The translations under genes were made by a program, and so were the position numbers. Positions 1-5,723 of a DNA stretch of 5,884 bases are shown here, one piece after another. Origin of the DNA: Lachnospiraceae bacterium (GTDB taxonomy: Bacteria; Bacillota; Clostridia; Lachnospirales; Lachnospiraceae); assembly GCA_017420605.1 (NCBI GenBank), contig JAFOIS010000140.1, forward strand, positions 1 through 5,884, given 5' to 3'. The notes beneath the pieces were generated by a model. That model did no database searches, had not been told where the DNA came from, and saw only the letters and a program-made list of their open reading frames with translations. The number at the start of each line of letters is the position of its first letter. The stretch's first letter is position 1.

Positions 1-183
1 GCCATCCTTGCTTCCCCGATCAACTGCGGCGCGTTCTGCATGATCGCCGGCCTCATCATCGTCCCGGTCGTCTCCGCCTTCACGAAGAAACCGGACGCCA
101 CCCTTGTGGAAGACGCGTTCCGGAGCTACTCTCAGAAGGTCCTGGTCGAACAGAAGACCGCGCTCGGCGAAGAAAACAACTGA
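1..183 (+). CDS. Sodium:solute symporter family protein, C-terminal end (partial)
   Basis: An open frame runs from the first base of the window to a TGA at 181-183, giving 60 residues of a protein whose start lies outside. The first ~27 residues are a hydrophobic helix (ASPINCGAFCMIAGLIIVPV and following), then a hydrophilic tail of about 33 residues with TKKPD, VEDAF and a Glu/Lys-rich end. A last helix beginning with a 'SPxNxGA' turn, followed by 'xxKPD...VExAF', is what I know from the C-termini of PutP-like members of the sodium:solute symporter (SSS) family in Firmicutes. These proteins use the Na+ gradient to import amino acids, sugars or organic acids. The substrate cannot be inferred from this fragment. 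A plus-strand terminator follows about 40 nt after the stop, so this is the last gene of its transcript. A different multi-helix transporter with a similar tail cannot be excluded. Confidence 0.7.
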   Translation, partial: AILASPINCGAFCMIAGLIIVPVVSAFTKKPDATLVEDAFRSYSQKVLVEQKTALGEENN

Positions 184-194
184 AGAAAACTGTC

Positions 195-217
195 ATAAAA
201 AACGCGCCGGAAGGCGC
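195..217 (-). terminator. Intrinsic terminator for the minus-strand MmgE/PrpD gene
   Basis: Read on the minus strand, GCGCC-TTCC-GGCGC (217 to 204) is a short all-GC hairpin with a tetraloop, followed after one G by six T residues (202-197). This is a rho-independent terminator lying about 80 nt past the stop of the MmgE/PrpD gene. The stem is only 5 bp (6 with a wobble pair), so efficiency may be moderate, but its orientation is clear because the T run is only on this side. Confidence 0.6.
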
Positions 218-222
218 ATCAC

Positions 223-250
223 AAAGGACCGGGGATCCCCCGGTCCTTTT
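223..250 (+). terminator. Intrinsic terminator after the symporter gene
   Basis: AAAGGACCGGG (223-233) pairs perfectly with CCCGGTCCTTT (239-249) around a 5-nt loop, giving an 11-bp stem ending in TTTT, with further T-rich sequence to about 275. It sits 40 nt after the plus-strand stop codon. On the minus strand the stem is followed by TTTGTG, a weaker tail, so it may add to termination of the convergent gene. Confidence 0.8.
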
Positions 251-295
251 CATATTCCTTTTTTGTCCTTTTTATCTGCCCGCTTTCGGGCCCGC

Positions 296-1657
296 TCACC
301 GAAGAAGCGCGATGAGTTCCCGGACGGAACCGGTGCAGTGCAGGATCTTTTCCGCGACCTGTCCGGCTTCCGAACGGCCCTTCCCGCCATAGGCGCAAAG
401 ATCGTAGAACTTCTCCATGAAATCGTCGACCGACATCGGGTTCTCCGGCTCGCCGAGCGCGTAATCGACCTGCTCGGAAAAACTTGTCCCGTCCTTCATG
501 GTCACGGTGACATTTGCCGGCCGCTTCTTCGGCACCAGGGCGGTCATCGCGTCGTCCGGCTGCACTTCCGTCGCGCGGCAGATGCGCGTGACGGTCTCGT
601 CCCGCACGCTCTCTTCCGAGAAGGCCGCCATGCCGGCGCTGCCGTAGCGGAACGCAAGGCCGACGCAGAACGGCGTGCTCATCTTGCCCGCCGCCGGTGT
701 CGGGATCTCCGTATAATCATGGCCTTTCACGCCCTGGCCGTACATGCGGACCACGACCTTCTCGATCCCGTCCGGATCCGGATGATATTTCCGTCTGATC
801 CCGAGCGCCCCGTCGATCGCCGCGTGGGTATGCCGGCAGGAAGCATAGGGCTTATGATAGCAGCCCATGATGTTCCAGCGGTCGTCGTTTGCAAGATCGA
901 GCACCTCCGGCTTCACCGTCTCGGCCATCGCACGGAAGAAGCTGAACGTGCCGCTCAAGGCGTCGTACGGCCCCGTAAAGCCGGCTTTTCCGATGAGCGC
1001 GGCCGTGATGCCGTCGTGGCAGGCGCGGCCCGGATTGTACGGCTTCAGCGTGGAGACGTTCTCCATCATTTCGTTGAGGCCCGCGGCGCTCGTCGCCGCG
1101 GCGGACAGAGCCGCCTTGAACTCTTCCCGGCTAAAGCGGAGCGTTGCCGCGACCGCCATGGCCGCTCCCAGCGTGCCGACCGTGCCGGTGGAATGATACC
1201 CCCTTGCCCTGTGGGCCGGCTGCACGCAGTTGCCCATGCGGATCCCGGTCTCGTAGCCGGTCACGATGCCGCGGATAAGATCGTCCATGCCAAGATCATA
1301 ATATTCGCAGATCGAAAGGACGGCCGGGACGACCGTCGCCGCCAGATGCACCGTGCTGAACCGGTGCCCGTCGTCCATATCGAAGACGTGCAGAGACATG
1401 GCGTTAAGGAGCGCCGCGTTCTGCAGCGAAGCCCTGCGGCCCATGCAGATGACCGACGGCCCGTCCGGCACCGCCGGCTGCAGATCGAGGTACCGGTTCA
1501 CCCGTTCCGCCATCTGCCTTGTTCCGCCGATCATCGTGCCCATCCCGTCGAGAAGGCATTTGCGTGCCTCGGCCGCGACCTCTGCCGGGATCTCCCGGTT
1601 CGCCATCGTATAGAGCGTGTTCACGAAAATATCCGTGTAATTCTTTTTCTCACTCAT
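296..1657 (-). CDS. MmgE/PrpD family protein
   Basis: This 453-residue protein spans the MmgE/PrpD fold, at the family's usual length of about 440-480. Family motifs are present in order: DMDDGHR (93-99), His104, RGYHSTGTVGTLGAA (152-166), KPYNPGRACHDG (205-216), HKPYASCRHTHAAID (268-282) and GEPENPMS near 402-409. Asp93/Asp96, His104, His155, Lys205 and Lys269 fall in the conserved stretches that line the active site in cis-aconitate decarboxylase/2-methylcitrate dehydratase relatives, so the enzyme looks intact. Members dehydrate, decarboxylate or isomerise small hydroxy- or tricarboxylic acids in the cytoplasm. Many Clostridia paralogs have no known substrate and I cannot assign one. No prpB/prpC methylcitrate-cycle partner is visible here, so 'prpD' would be overcalling. 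The ATG has AAAGGA 7 nt upstream. It lies 70 nt after the zinc-ribbon membrane protein gene on the same strand and may be expressed from its own promoter or by readthrough. It converges on the symporter gene. Confidence 0.9.
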   Translation of the reverse strand: MSEKKNYTDIFVNTLYTMANREIPAEVAAEARKCLLDGMGTMIGGTRQMAERVNRYLDLQPAVPDGPSVICMGRRASLQNAALLNAMSLHVFDMDDGHRFSTVHLAATVVPAVLSICEYYDLGMDDLIRGIVTGYETGIRMGNCVQPAHRARGYHSTGTVGTLGAAMAVAATLRFSREEFKAALSAAATSAAGLNEMMENVSTLKPYNPGRACHDGITAALIGKAGFTGPYDALSGTFSFFRAMAETVKPEVLDLANDDRWNIMGCYHKPYASCRHTHAAIDGALGIRRKYHPDPDGIEKVVVRMYGQGVKGHDYTEIPTPAAGKMSTPFCVGLAFRYGSAGMAAFSEESVRDETVTRICRATEVQPDDAMTALVPKKRPANVTVTMKDGTSFSEQVDYALGEPENPMSVDDFMEKFYDLCAYGGKGRSEAGQVAEKILHCTGSVRELIALLR

Positions 1658-1698
1658 AAACCGATCCTTTGATGCATGACGCTTTGAAACTTTTCTTC

Positions 1699-1727
1699 AT
1701 CATACCATATCCGCGCGGATCATCGTA
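1699..1727 (-). promoter_or_regulatory. Possible extended -10 promoter with palindrome before MmgE/PrpD gene
   Basis: Read on the minus strand, TGGTATGAT (1707-1699) is an extended -10 element (TGn-TATGAT), placed to start transcription about 35 nt before the ATG at 1657. The -35 position (1722-1727, TACGAT) is a poor match, as is common for extended -10 promoters. A perfect 12-bp palindrome, ATCCGCGCGGAT (1709-1720), lies in the spacer, where a repressor could bind. This is inferred from sequence only. Confidence 0.35.
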
Positions 1728-2432
1728 TCAGAGAAAGAGCCGCTTGTAGAGGCTTTGCCGGAGCGGCCGGCTGATGGCGATCACAAGGAGCAGGATCCCG
1801 AGCAGAATAAGCGCCGCGAGCGGGAAAAGGCTCCACCACCGAAACGTAAGGCCAAAGGTCTCACAGAGCAGAAACTCAATGAGGACGCACAGCCCGCCAA
1901 GCGCGAAGAAAACGCCGCTGAAGATATAGAGGTAGCGGTGCGGATAGCGTCCGACCGTATACCGGCAGAGCACATAAGCCGTTTCGACGATCACCATAAG
2001 GGTGCCGCCGACCGGAAGCGCAAAACTGAGGAACCAGCGGCCGCCGGTCTTCAGGCAGATATACAGCGCCCCGAGAAGGATCGCCGCAAAACTCACGGGA
2101 ATAAAGACGACCGCGCTGCGGCGGCGGAACCAGAACGGCAGGCACAGCAGGGCATACAGAACGCCCATGCCGCAGTACACGTAGCCGCTCCAGTCGACCC
2201 GTCCGTTCATGCGCAGATCCACGAGGAAGCAGACGATGACCGGAATGAGAAAAAGGAACGTGAGGACAAACAGGATGCCCGAGGGGCTGACCGTCTCCTC
2301 CCGCCCGTCGGACCGCGGATAGAGAGGCGCCTCCGGCGTCTCGTCGATATCCGGATGATAAACAGCCGTACCGCACAGGGGGCATGTTCTGACCCCCTTC
2401 ATCAGTTCCACACCGCACTTTACACAGTACAT
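1728..2432 (-). CDS. Zinc-ribbon, six-helix membrane protein (DUF6320-like)
   Basis: The 234-residue protein begins with a zinc ribbon: Cys3-x2-Cys6 and Cys17-x2-Cys20, with the second pair in the context TCPLCG. An acidic/proline linker (about 26-50) follows, then six predicted transmembrane helices at roughly 52-71, 82-102, 107-127, 133-156, 167-190 and 199-220, and a basic C-terminal tail (RPLRQSLYKR). This architecture fits proteins I know as DUF6320, of unknown function, which I recall beside alcohol-acetyltransferase-like genes in Clostridia; the family name should be confirmed. The start is well supported: GGAGG lies 6 nt before the ATG, inside the end of the acyltransferase gene, and the two genes overlap by 13 nt. 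Translational coupling and joint function are therefore likely. The metal-binding head is probably cytoplasmic because it precedes the first helix with no signal peptide. No catalytic motif is visible. Confidence 0.85.
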   Translation of the reverse strand: MYCVKCGVELMKGVRTCPLCGTAVYHPDIDETPEAPLYPRSDGREETVSPSGILFVLTFLFLIPVIVCFLVDLRMNGRVDWSGYVYCGMGVLYALLCLPFWFRRRSAVVFIPVSFAAILLGALYICLKTGGRWFLSFALPVGGTLMVIVETAYVLCRYTVGRYPHRYLYIFSGVFFALGGLCVLIEFLLCETFGLTFRWWSLFPLAALILLGILLLVIAISRPLRQSLYKRLFL

Positions 2433-3874
2433 TCCGTTCCTCCGCAGGGCGCTGCCGCGCCGTGCATTCCTTTCCCGTTCCTTACCGCATGTTCAGGTCT
2501 GTCGTTGTTCTCTATCTTTACGTGATGTCCGAGTTTTACGAGTGTCCGGAAGAAGCGCGCTTCCAGTTCCGGCTTCACGCTGTTCCGCACGATCGAAAGG
2601 TACGTCTTTCCCTGCCAGCTCGTCACGCTGCAGTTATAGGGCGCGCTGGCCTGCGGCCCCAGAATGAATTCCACGCGGGTCACATAAGGAGCCATCTCCT
2701 GCGGCAGCTTCACATTGCCCAGATTGGACAGGCACGTGCAGGCCACGGTTTCCCCGACCGTGTCGAAGACCATCCGCATGACGAGATTCTTGAGCGGCAG
2801 CGGGACGATCCGCAGCATGCGGCTCCGCTCGCTCATCACGTTCGGCGTGAAGATCGCGCGCATATTTTTCCCGGTGATCCCGAGCTCCATCTCGTGATGG
2901 ACGATCTTCCACAGTTCCTCCAGGGAATAATCCCCCATCCGCGGATCGACGCCGATATTGACCACCGCGACAAAATTCCGCATGGTGCAGCCGCCGTACA
3001 GTTTCCGGAGATTGACCGGGATCTGCACCTTGACCGGGCGGAGCTTTTTGCGTCTTTTCGCTTCGCGTGCGGGAATGGGCGCGTCGGGATCATCGGACCG
3101 GTCCGGAATGCCGAGCCGTTCATACTGGATATCGAGGATGCATTTGAGGAGGATCGCCGTAAGGTAACCCGTGACCGTGACGCCCTTTTCGTGTGCCGCG
3201 GCAAGGAGGTCCTTCGCGTCGAGGATCCCCATCGTCTCGTGCAGGAACCGGTCCGGTTCTGTCTCCCCGCTTAAGTGGAACACGTTCCGCGGATCGCGGG
3301 GCGCCGCCACGGGTCCCGCATGGTCGCCGAAGGAATCCCTAAGCTCCTCCTTCGGCACTTCTTCCGATAGATCCCGGATATCGCCAATGCAGGGTACTTC
3401 GATGCCGTAACGGAGACGGACGTATTCCGCCGCAAGGTTTTTCGTAAAGATCATGCCGCCGGTCCCGTCCGTGACGGCGTGGAAGAATTCCGCCGCGATC
3501 CGGTTGCGGTAATACAGGATACGGATCGCACAGCGCCGGACGTCCCGGTGCGTCATGCTGACGAGCGGCTGGTCGGCATCCTGCCTTACGCACGGCGCCG
3601 GCACTTCCTCGAGATAATGCCAGAAAAGACTCTCGCGGAGCCGGACGCAGATCCCCGGAAAGCGCAGTACGACGCGGTCCAGCGCCTGCTGAAGGAGGGC
3701 GGGGTCGACCGGATCCGCAAAACTTACGGCGATCCGGAAGGCATTGCTCCAGTTTCTCCGGAGGGCTGCCGGAAAGATGAGGCCGGCATTATCCAGCCGC
3801 ATCCATCTCGGCGGCTTTGCCTGTCCCGTCATTTCCCCTGTCATTCCTTTTTCCTGCTTATATCCGCCCTGCAC
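2420..3874 (-). CDS. HxxxD acyltransferase, alcohol acetyltransferase/condensation-domain-like
   Basis: A soluble protein of about 484 residues without membrane helices. The key signature is FFHAVTDGTGG, with the HxxxD pair His132/Asp136 (numbered from the GTG start), the catalytic motif of CoA-dependent acyltransferases including alcohol acetyltransferases, BAHD enzymes and NRPS condensation domains. Further landmarks fit this fold: an N-terminal 'RWMRLDNAGLIFPAA' entry, 'LQQALDRVVLRFP' early in the first lobe, PVNLRKLYGGCTMRNF in the second lobe, and SNLGNVKLP near the C-terminus. It probably moves an acyl group from CoA to an alcohol or amine; the acceptor is unknown. Start choice: the ATG at 3925 has no Shine-Dalgarno and overlaps a likely -10 box. 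GTG at 3874 has GGAGGA 6 nt upstream. ATG at 3844 (AGGA 7 nt upstream) is a good alternative, closer to where homology should begin. The last 13 nt overlap the zinc-ribbon membrane protein gene, indicating an operon. Confidence 0.82.
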   Translation of the reverse strand: MQGGYKQEKGMTGEMTGQAKPPRWMRLDNAGLIFPAALRRNWSNAFRIAVSFADPVDPALLQQALDRVVLRFPGICVRLRESLFWHYLEEVPAPCVRQDADQPLVSMTHRDVRRCAIRILYYRNRIAAEFFHAVTDGTGGMIFTKNLAAEYVRLRYGIEVPCIGDIRDLSEEVPKEELRDSFGDHAGPVAAPRDPRNVFHLSGETEPDRFLHETMGILDAKDLLAAAHEKGVTVTGYLTAILLKCILDIQYERLGIPDRSDDPDAPIPAREAKRRKKLRPVKVQIPVNLRKLYGGCTMRNFVAVVNIGVDPRMGDYSLEELWKIVHHEMELGITGKNMRAIFTPNVMSERSRMLRIVPLPLKNLVMRMVFDTVGETVACTCLSNLGNVKLPQEMAPYVTRVEFILGPQASAPYNCSVTSWQGKTYLSIVRNSVKPELEARFFRTLVKLGHHVKIENNDRPEHAVRNGKGMHGAAAPCGGTECTV

Positions 3875-3880
3875 GTTCCT

Positions 3881-3886
3881 TCCTCC
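3881..3886 (-). promoter_or_regulatory. Ribosome binding site deciding the acyltransferase start
   Basis: GGAGGA on the minus strand, 6 nt before GTG at 3874-3872. It is the strongest Shine-Dalgarno in the leader and argues against translation from the upstream ATG at 3925, which has only AT-rich sequence before it. Confidence 0.6.
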
Positions 3887-3925
3887 GAAGGCCGATGTGG
3901 TTTTAAATTCTATATCTTCTAACAT

Positions 3926-3952
3926 TTAATACCATATCGGTCTATAATGCAA
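3926..3952 (-). promoter_or_regulatory. Putative promoter of the acyltransferase operon
   Basis: Read on the minus strand, TTGCAT (3952-3947) could be a -35 and TATTAA (3931-3926) a -10, preceded by TGG as an extended -10. The spacer is 15 nt, short of the ideal 17, which the extended motif could offset. Transcription would begin near 3919, leaving a 40-50 nt leader carrying the GGAGGA site. The region is visibly more AT-rich than the flanking genes. Inferred from sequence only. Confidence 0.45.
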
Positions 3953-3996
3953 CCCCTAATCCCGGCGGCACGGCCGTTTCCGCATAAGCCTGCAGC

Positions 3997-4028
3997 AAAA
4001 AGCCCTGCTCCTTGCGAAGCAGGGCTTT
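3997..4028 (-). terminator. Intrinsic terminator after murI
   Basis: AAAGCCCTGCT (3999-4009) pairs perfectly with AGCAGGGCTTT (4018-4028) around an 8-nt loop. On the minus strand the stem is followed by further T residues (TTTTTGC), so it terminates murI transcription about 63 nt past its stop. The plus-strand tail is TTTC, so some bidirectional activity is possible. It separates murI from the acyltransferase promoter downstream. Confidence 0.85.
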
Positions 4029-4091
4029 CTATCTCAAACGCCCGGCCGCCCGGATGCCCCGGGGCATCCGGCAAAGCAAAGCGCACAAATC

Positions 4092-4898
4092 CTACAGTGC
4101 TTCCTCTCCCGCCGCTGCGAGAGCGAGTTCATAGAAATCCCGGTAGAACTTTTCGGTCCCGCCGTCCGTCCTGGAGGAACGGAATACCACGCATCCTTCC
4201 TTTCCCTCCGGCGCAAGCGTCCCGGCCTCAAGAAGCCGGCGCCGTACTTCCCTCGCGGTGCCCGCGCCGCCGTCATAAAGCGGCACGTCTCCGAGGACCC
4301 TCCGGATCTGTTTCCGGATCAGCGGATAATGCGTGCAGCCGAGCACGACGCCGTCGGTCTTTCCCGCATAATCCCCGAGGAACCCGGAAAGCATCTCATG
4401 AAGATCCTCTCCGTCCAGATCTCCTTTTTCGATCCGCGCCGCAAGGCCCCTGCAGGGCAGCGGCGTAAAGTCCGCCGCTTCATGGAGCTTCCGCTCCAGC
4501 GCGTGGTATTTTTCAAGCTGCAGCGTCATCGTGGTCGCCATCACGAGGAAATGCTTCCCCGCGTGCTCACTTACGGCTACCTTGAGCGCCGGCTCGATCC
4601 CGATCACCGGAAGGTGCGGATACGCCGCTCTGAGATCCGCCACCGCGGCCGCCGTCGCCGTATTGCAGGCGATCACGACCGCCTTGACACCCGCTGAAAG
4701 CAGTTTTTCCGTGATCGCAAAGGCGCGGTCATGTACCCATGCCTCCGGTTTATTGCCATACGGCGCGTTCGCGGAATCCCCGAAATAGAGAAACCTCTCC
4801 TGCGGCATAAGGCGCGTCAGTTCCGCCAGCACACTGAGACCGCCGACGCCGGAATCGAATACGCCGACGTATCCCTGATATTCTTTTTCCTGATTCAT
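4092..4898 (-). CDS. murI: Glutamate racemase
   Basis: Converts L-glutamate to D-glutamate in the cytoplasm for peptidoglycan stem peptides, without a cofactor. The 268-residue protein has the full Asp/Glu racemase signature: FDSGVGG (14-20, with Asp15/Ser16), YFGDSANAPYG (38-48), ACNTATAAA with catalytic Cys78, and GCTHYPL with the second catalytic Cys188 and His190. Length is normal for MurI and no key residue is missing. The start is the ATG giving MNQEKEYQGYVGVFDSGVGG, which places the first motif where MurI proteins usually have it. The frame stays open to a GTG at 4970, but that 24-residue extension would be encoded through an inverted repeat and has no good ribosome site. The chosen ATG itself has only AGG directly adjacent, and the nearest AAGGA lies 17 nt upstream inside the repeat, so initiation is odd. 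It follows the DUF4097 gene by 77 nt on the same strand and has its own terminator downstream. Confidence 0.95.
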   Translation of the reverse strand: MNQEKEYQGYVGVFDSGVGGLSVLAELTRLMPQERFLYFGDSANAPYGNKPEAWVHDRAFAITEKLLSAGVKAVVIACNTATAAAVADLRAAYPHLPVIGIEPALKVAVSEHAGKHFLVMATTMTLQLEKYHALERKLHEAADFTPLPCRGLAARIEKGDLDGEDLHEMLSGFLGDYAGKTDGVVLGCTHYPLIRKQIRRVLGDVPLYDGGAGTAREVRRRLLEAGTLAPEGKEGCVVFRSSRTDGGTEKFYRDFYELALAAAGEEAL

Positions 4899-4916
4899 CC
4901 TGTTTATATCTATCGT

Positions 4917-4963
4917 CCTTATCCGGTCCCCCGGTATTGTCCGTTTATGCAGACCGGATAAGG
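4917..4963. repeat. Perfect 12-bp inverted repeat in the murI leader
   Basis: CCTTATCCGGTC (4917-4928) and GACCGGATAAGG (4952-4963) are exact reverse complements separated by 23 nt. They fill most of the 77-nt gap between the DUF4097 gene and murI. Neither strand has a T run after the stem, so it does not look like a normal terminator. On the murI transcript the arm nearer the gene includes AAGGA, the only Shine-Dalgarno-like sequence near the start, so the hairpin could affect translation. A dyad operator or a partial rho-independent stop are alternatives. Confidence 0.7.
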
Positions 4964-4975
4964 TTAACACTTCTT

Positions 4976-5722
4976 TCAGCTAAGTGCAATATCTCCCGAC
5001 TCCGTCCAGACCGAAAGTCTGCGGCCGTCCGATCCGAGTTTTGAAAAACGGTTCCCCTCGACGCCGTTATAGACGATCTTTCCGCTGTCCGCGCTGAGGT
5101 CGATGCTGGCGCTCTCAAGCTCCTTCATTTCGCTCAGCACCACTTTTCCGCTTCCCGTATAGATATCGAGTTCACTGAAGGTAAGCCCGCTCGCGCCCAG
5201 ATCGCCCGAACCCGTGCTGATATATCCGTGCTGCAGCGAAACATCCGACAGCGCGACATTGCCGGAGTCTCCGTAGATCGACAATTCCTCCGCCGATATG
5301 CCGGACACGGCAAGATCCCCGCTCCCCATCGAAACGTCGAGGAATTCGAGGGTCATCGGCGGCACCGTCACGACGACCTTGCCGCTCCCGCCGTTCACAT
5401 AAAGATCCGGTCCTTCCTGATACCAGGATGCGTCGCTTGAGGAAATGCCCGCGCCGGAGATCACGACCGCGTCTCCGCTCTGGATCACGACATTGCCGCT
5501 TCCCATGTAGATGTGGAGGCTCTGGAACTCGCCGGCCGGATCCGGCGGGCCGCTCTCCTCATCGGTCACGACCACCGGCCGGTCTTCCTCCCAGCGTTCC
5601 TCTTCCAAATAGTCAAAACGGTGGCGCATATAGTGATGGTAGGACGTTCCGATGATCATGCAGACCAGCGTCACGATGACGAGGCCGATATAATACAGCC
5701 GTTTTTTCATTTTACTGTCCAT
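4976..5722 (-). CDS. DUF4097-type membrane-anchored beta-repeat protein
   Basis: The 248-residue protein has a short basic N-terminus (MDSKMKKR), one transmembrane helix (about 10-29), a charged, acidic stalk (30-65), then a domain of repeated short beta strands. Each turn carries a G/D/E-S-G corner at 74, 112, 133, 152, 171, 190, 212 and 241; the central four are spaced exactly 19 residues apart, with alternating hydrophobic residues between them. This is the pattern of DUF4097/'putative adhesin' beta-solenoid domains, also found in LiaG-like proteins of Firmicutes. The domain should lie outside the cell, tethered by the N-terminal helix. Cys21 sits inside the helix without a lipobox, so it is not a lipoprotein. 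The ATG has GGAGG 8 nt upstream and begins 1 nt after the stop of the preceding gene, implying coupled translation. A role in envelope sensing or stress is inferred from such neighbours, not shown. Confidence 0.82.
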   Translation of the reverse strand: MDSKMKKRLYYIGLVIVTLVCMIIGTSYHHYMRHRFDYLEEERWEEDRPVVVTDEESGPPDPAGEFQSLHIYMGSGNVVIQSGDAVVISGAGISSSDASWYQEGPDLYVNGGSGKVVVTVPPMTLEFLDVSMGSGDLAVSGISAEELSIYGDSGNVALSDVSLQHGYISTGSGDLGASGLTFSELDIYTGSGKVVLSEMKELESASIDLSADSGKIVYNGVEGNRFSKLGSDGRRLSVWTESGDIALS

Positions 5723-5723
5723 C

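Noticed and set aside
278..291. Hairpin GCCCG-CTTT-CGGGC just after the MmgE/PrpD stop as a terminator
   Set aside because: There is no T run on either side. A better minus-strand terminator lies about 60 nt further on.
104..1672. A 522-codon plus-strand open frame opposite the MmgE/PrpD gene
   Set aside because: Its product is rich in Arg, His, Asp and Ala with no domain pattern, as expected from the antisense of a GC-rich gene. The opposite strand encodes a clear family protein, and this frame also overlaps the symporter end and both terminators.
1755..2525. Plus-strand 256-codon frame opposite the zinc-ribbon membrane protein
   Set aside because: The Arg/Lys/Glu/Asp-rich low-complexity product mirrors the hydrophobic codons of the real gene; no convincing ribosome site or motif was found.
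2462..3274. Plus-strand 270-codon frame opposite the acyltransferase
   Set aside because: It is an antisense shadow without recognisable motifs, and the minus strand carries the HxxxD, PVNLR and SNLG signatures.
3947..4468. Plus-strand 173-codon frame across the murI terminator
   Set aside because: It reads through a terminator hairpin and into the antisense of murI. The product is Pro/Arg/Ser-rich with no domain, typical of GC-rich chance frames.
4917..4963. The murI leader inverted repeat as an intrinsic terminator of the DUF4097 operon
   Set aside because: The stem is strong but neither strand has a T tract after it, so ordinary rho-independent termination is not supported.
4976..5722. 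Lipoprotein signal in the DUF4097 protein (Cys21)
   Set aside because: Cys21 is preceded by Thr-Leu-Val, lacking the small residue required at -1 of a lipobox, and it is in the middle of the hydrophobic helix.
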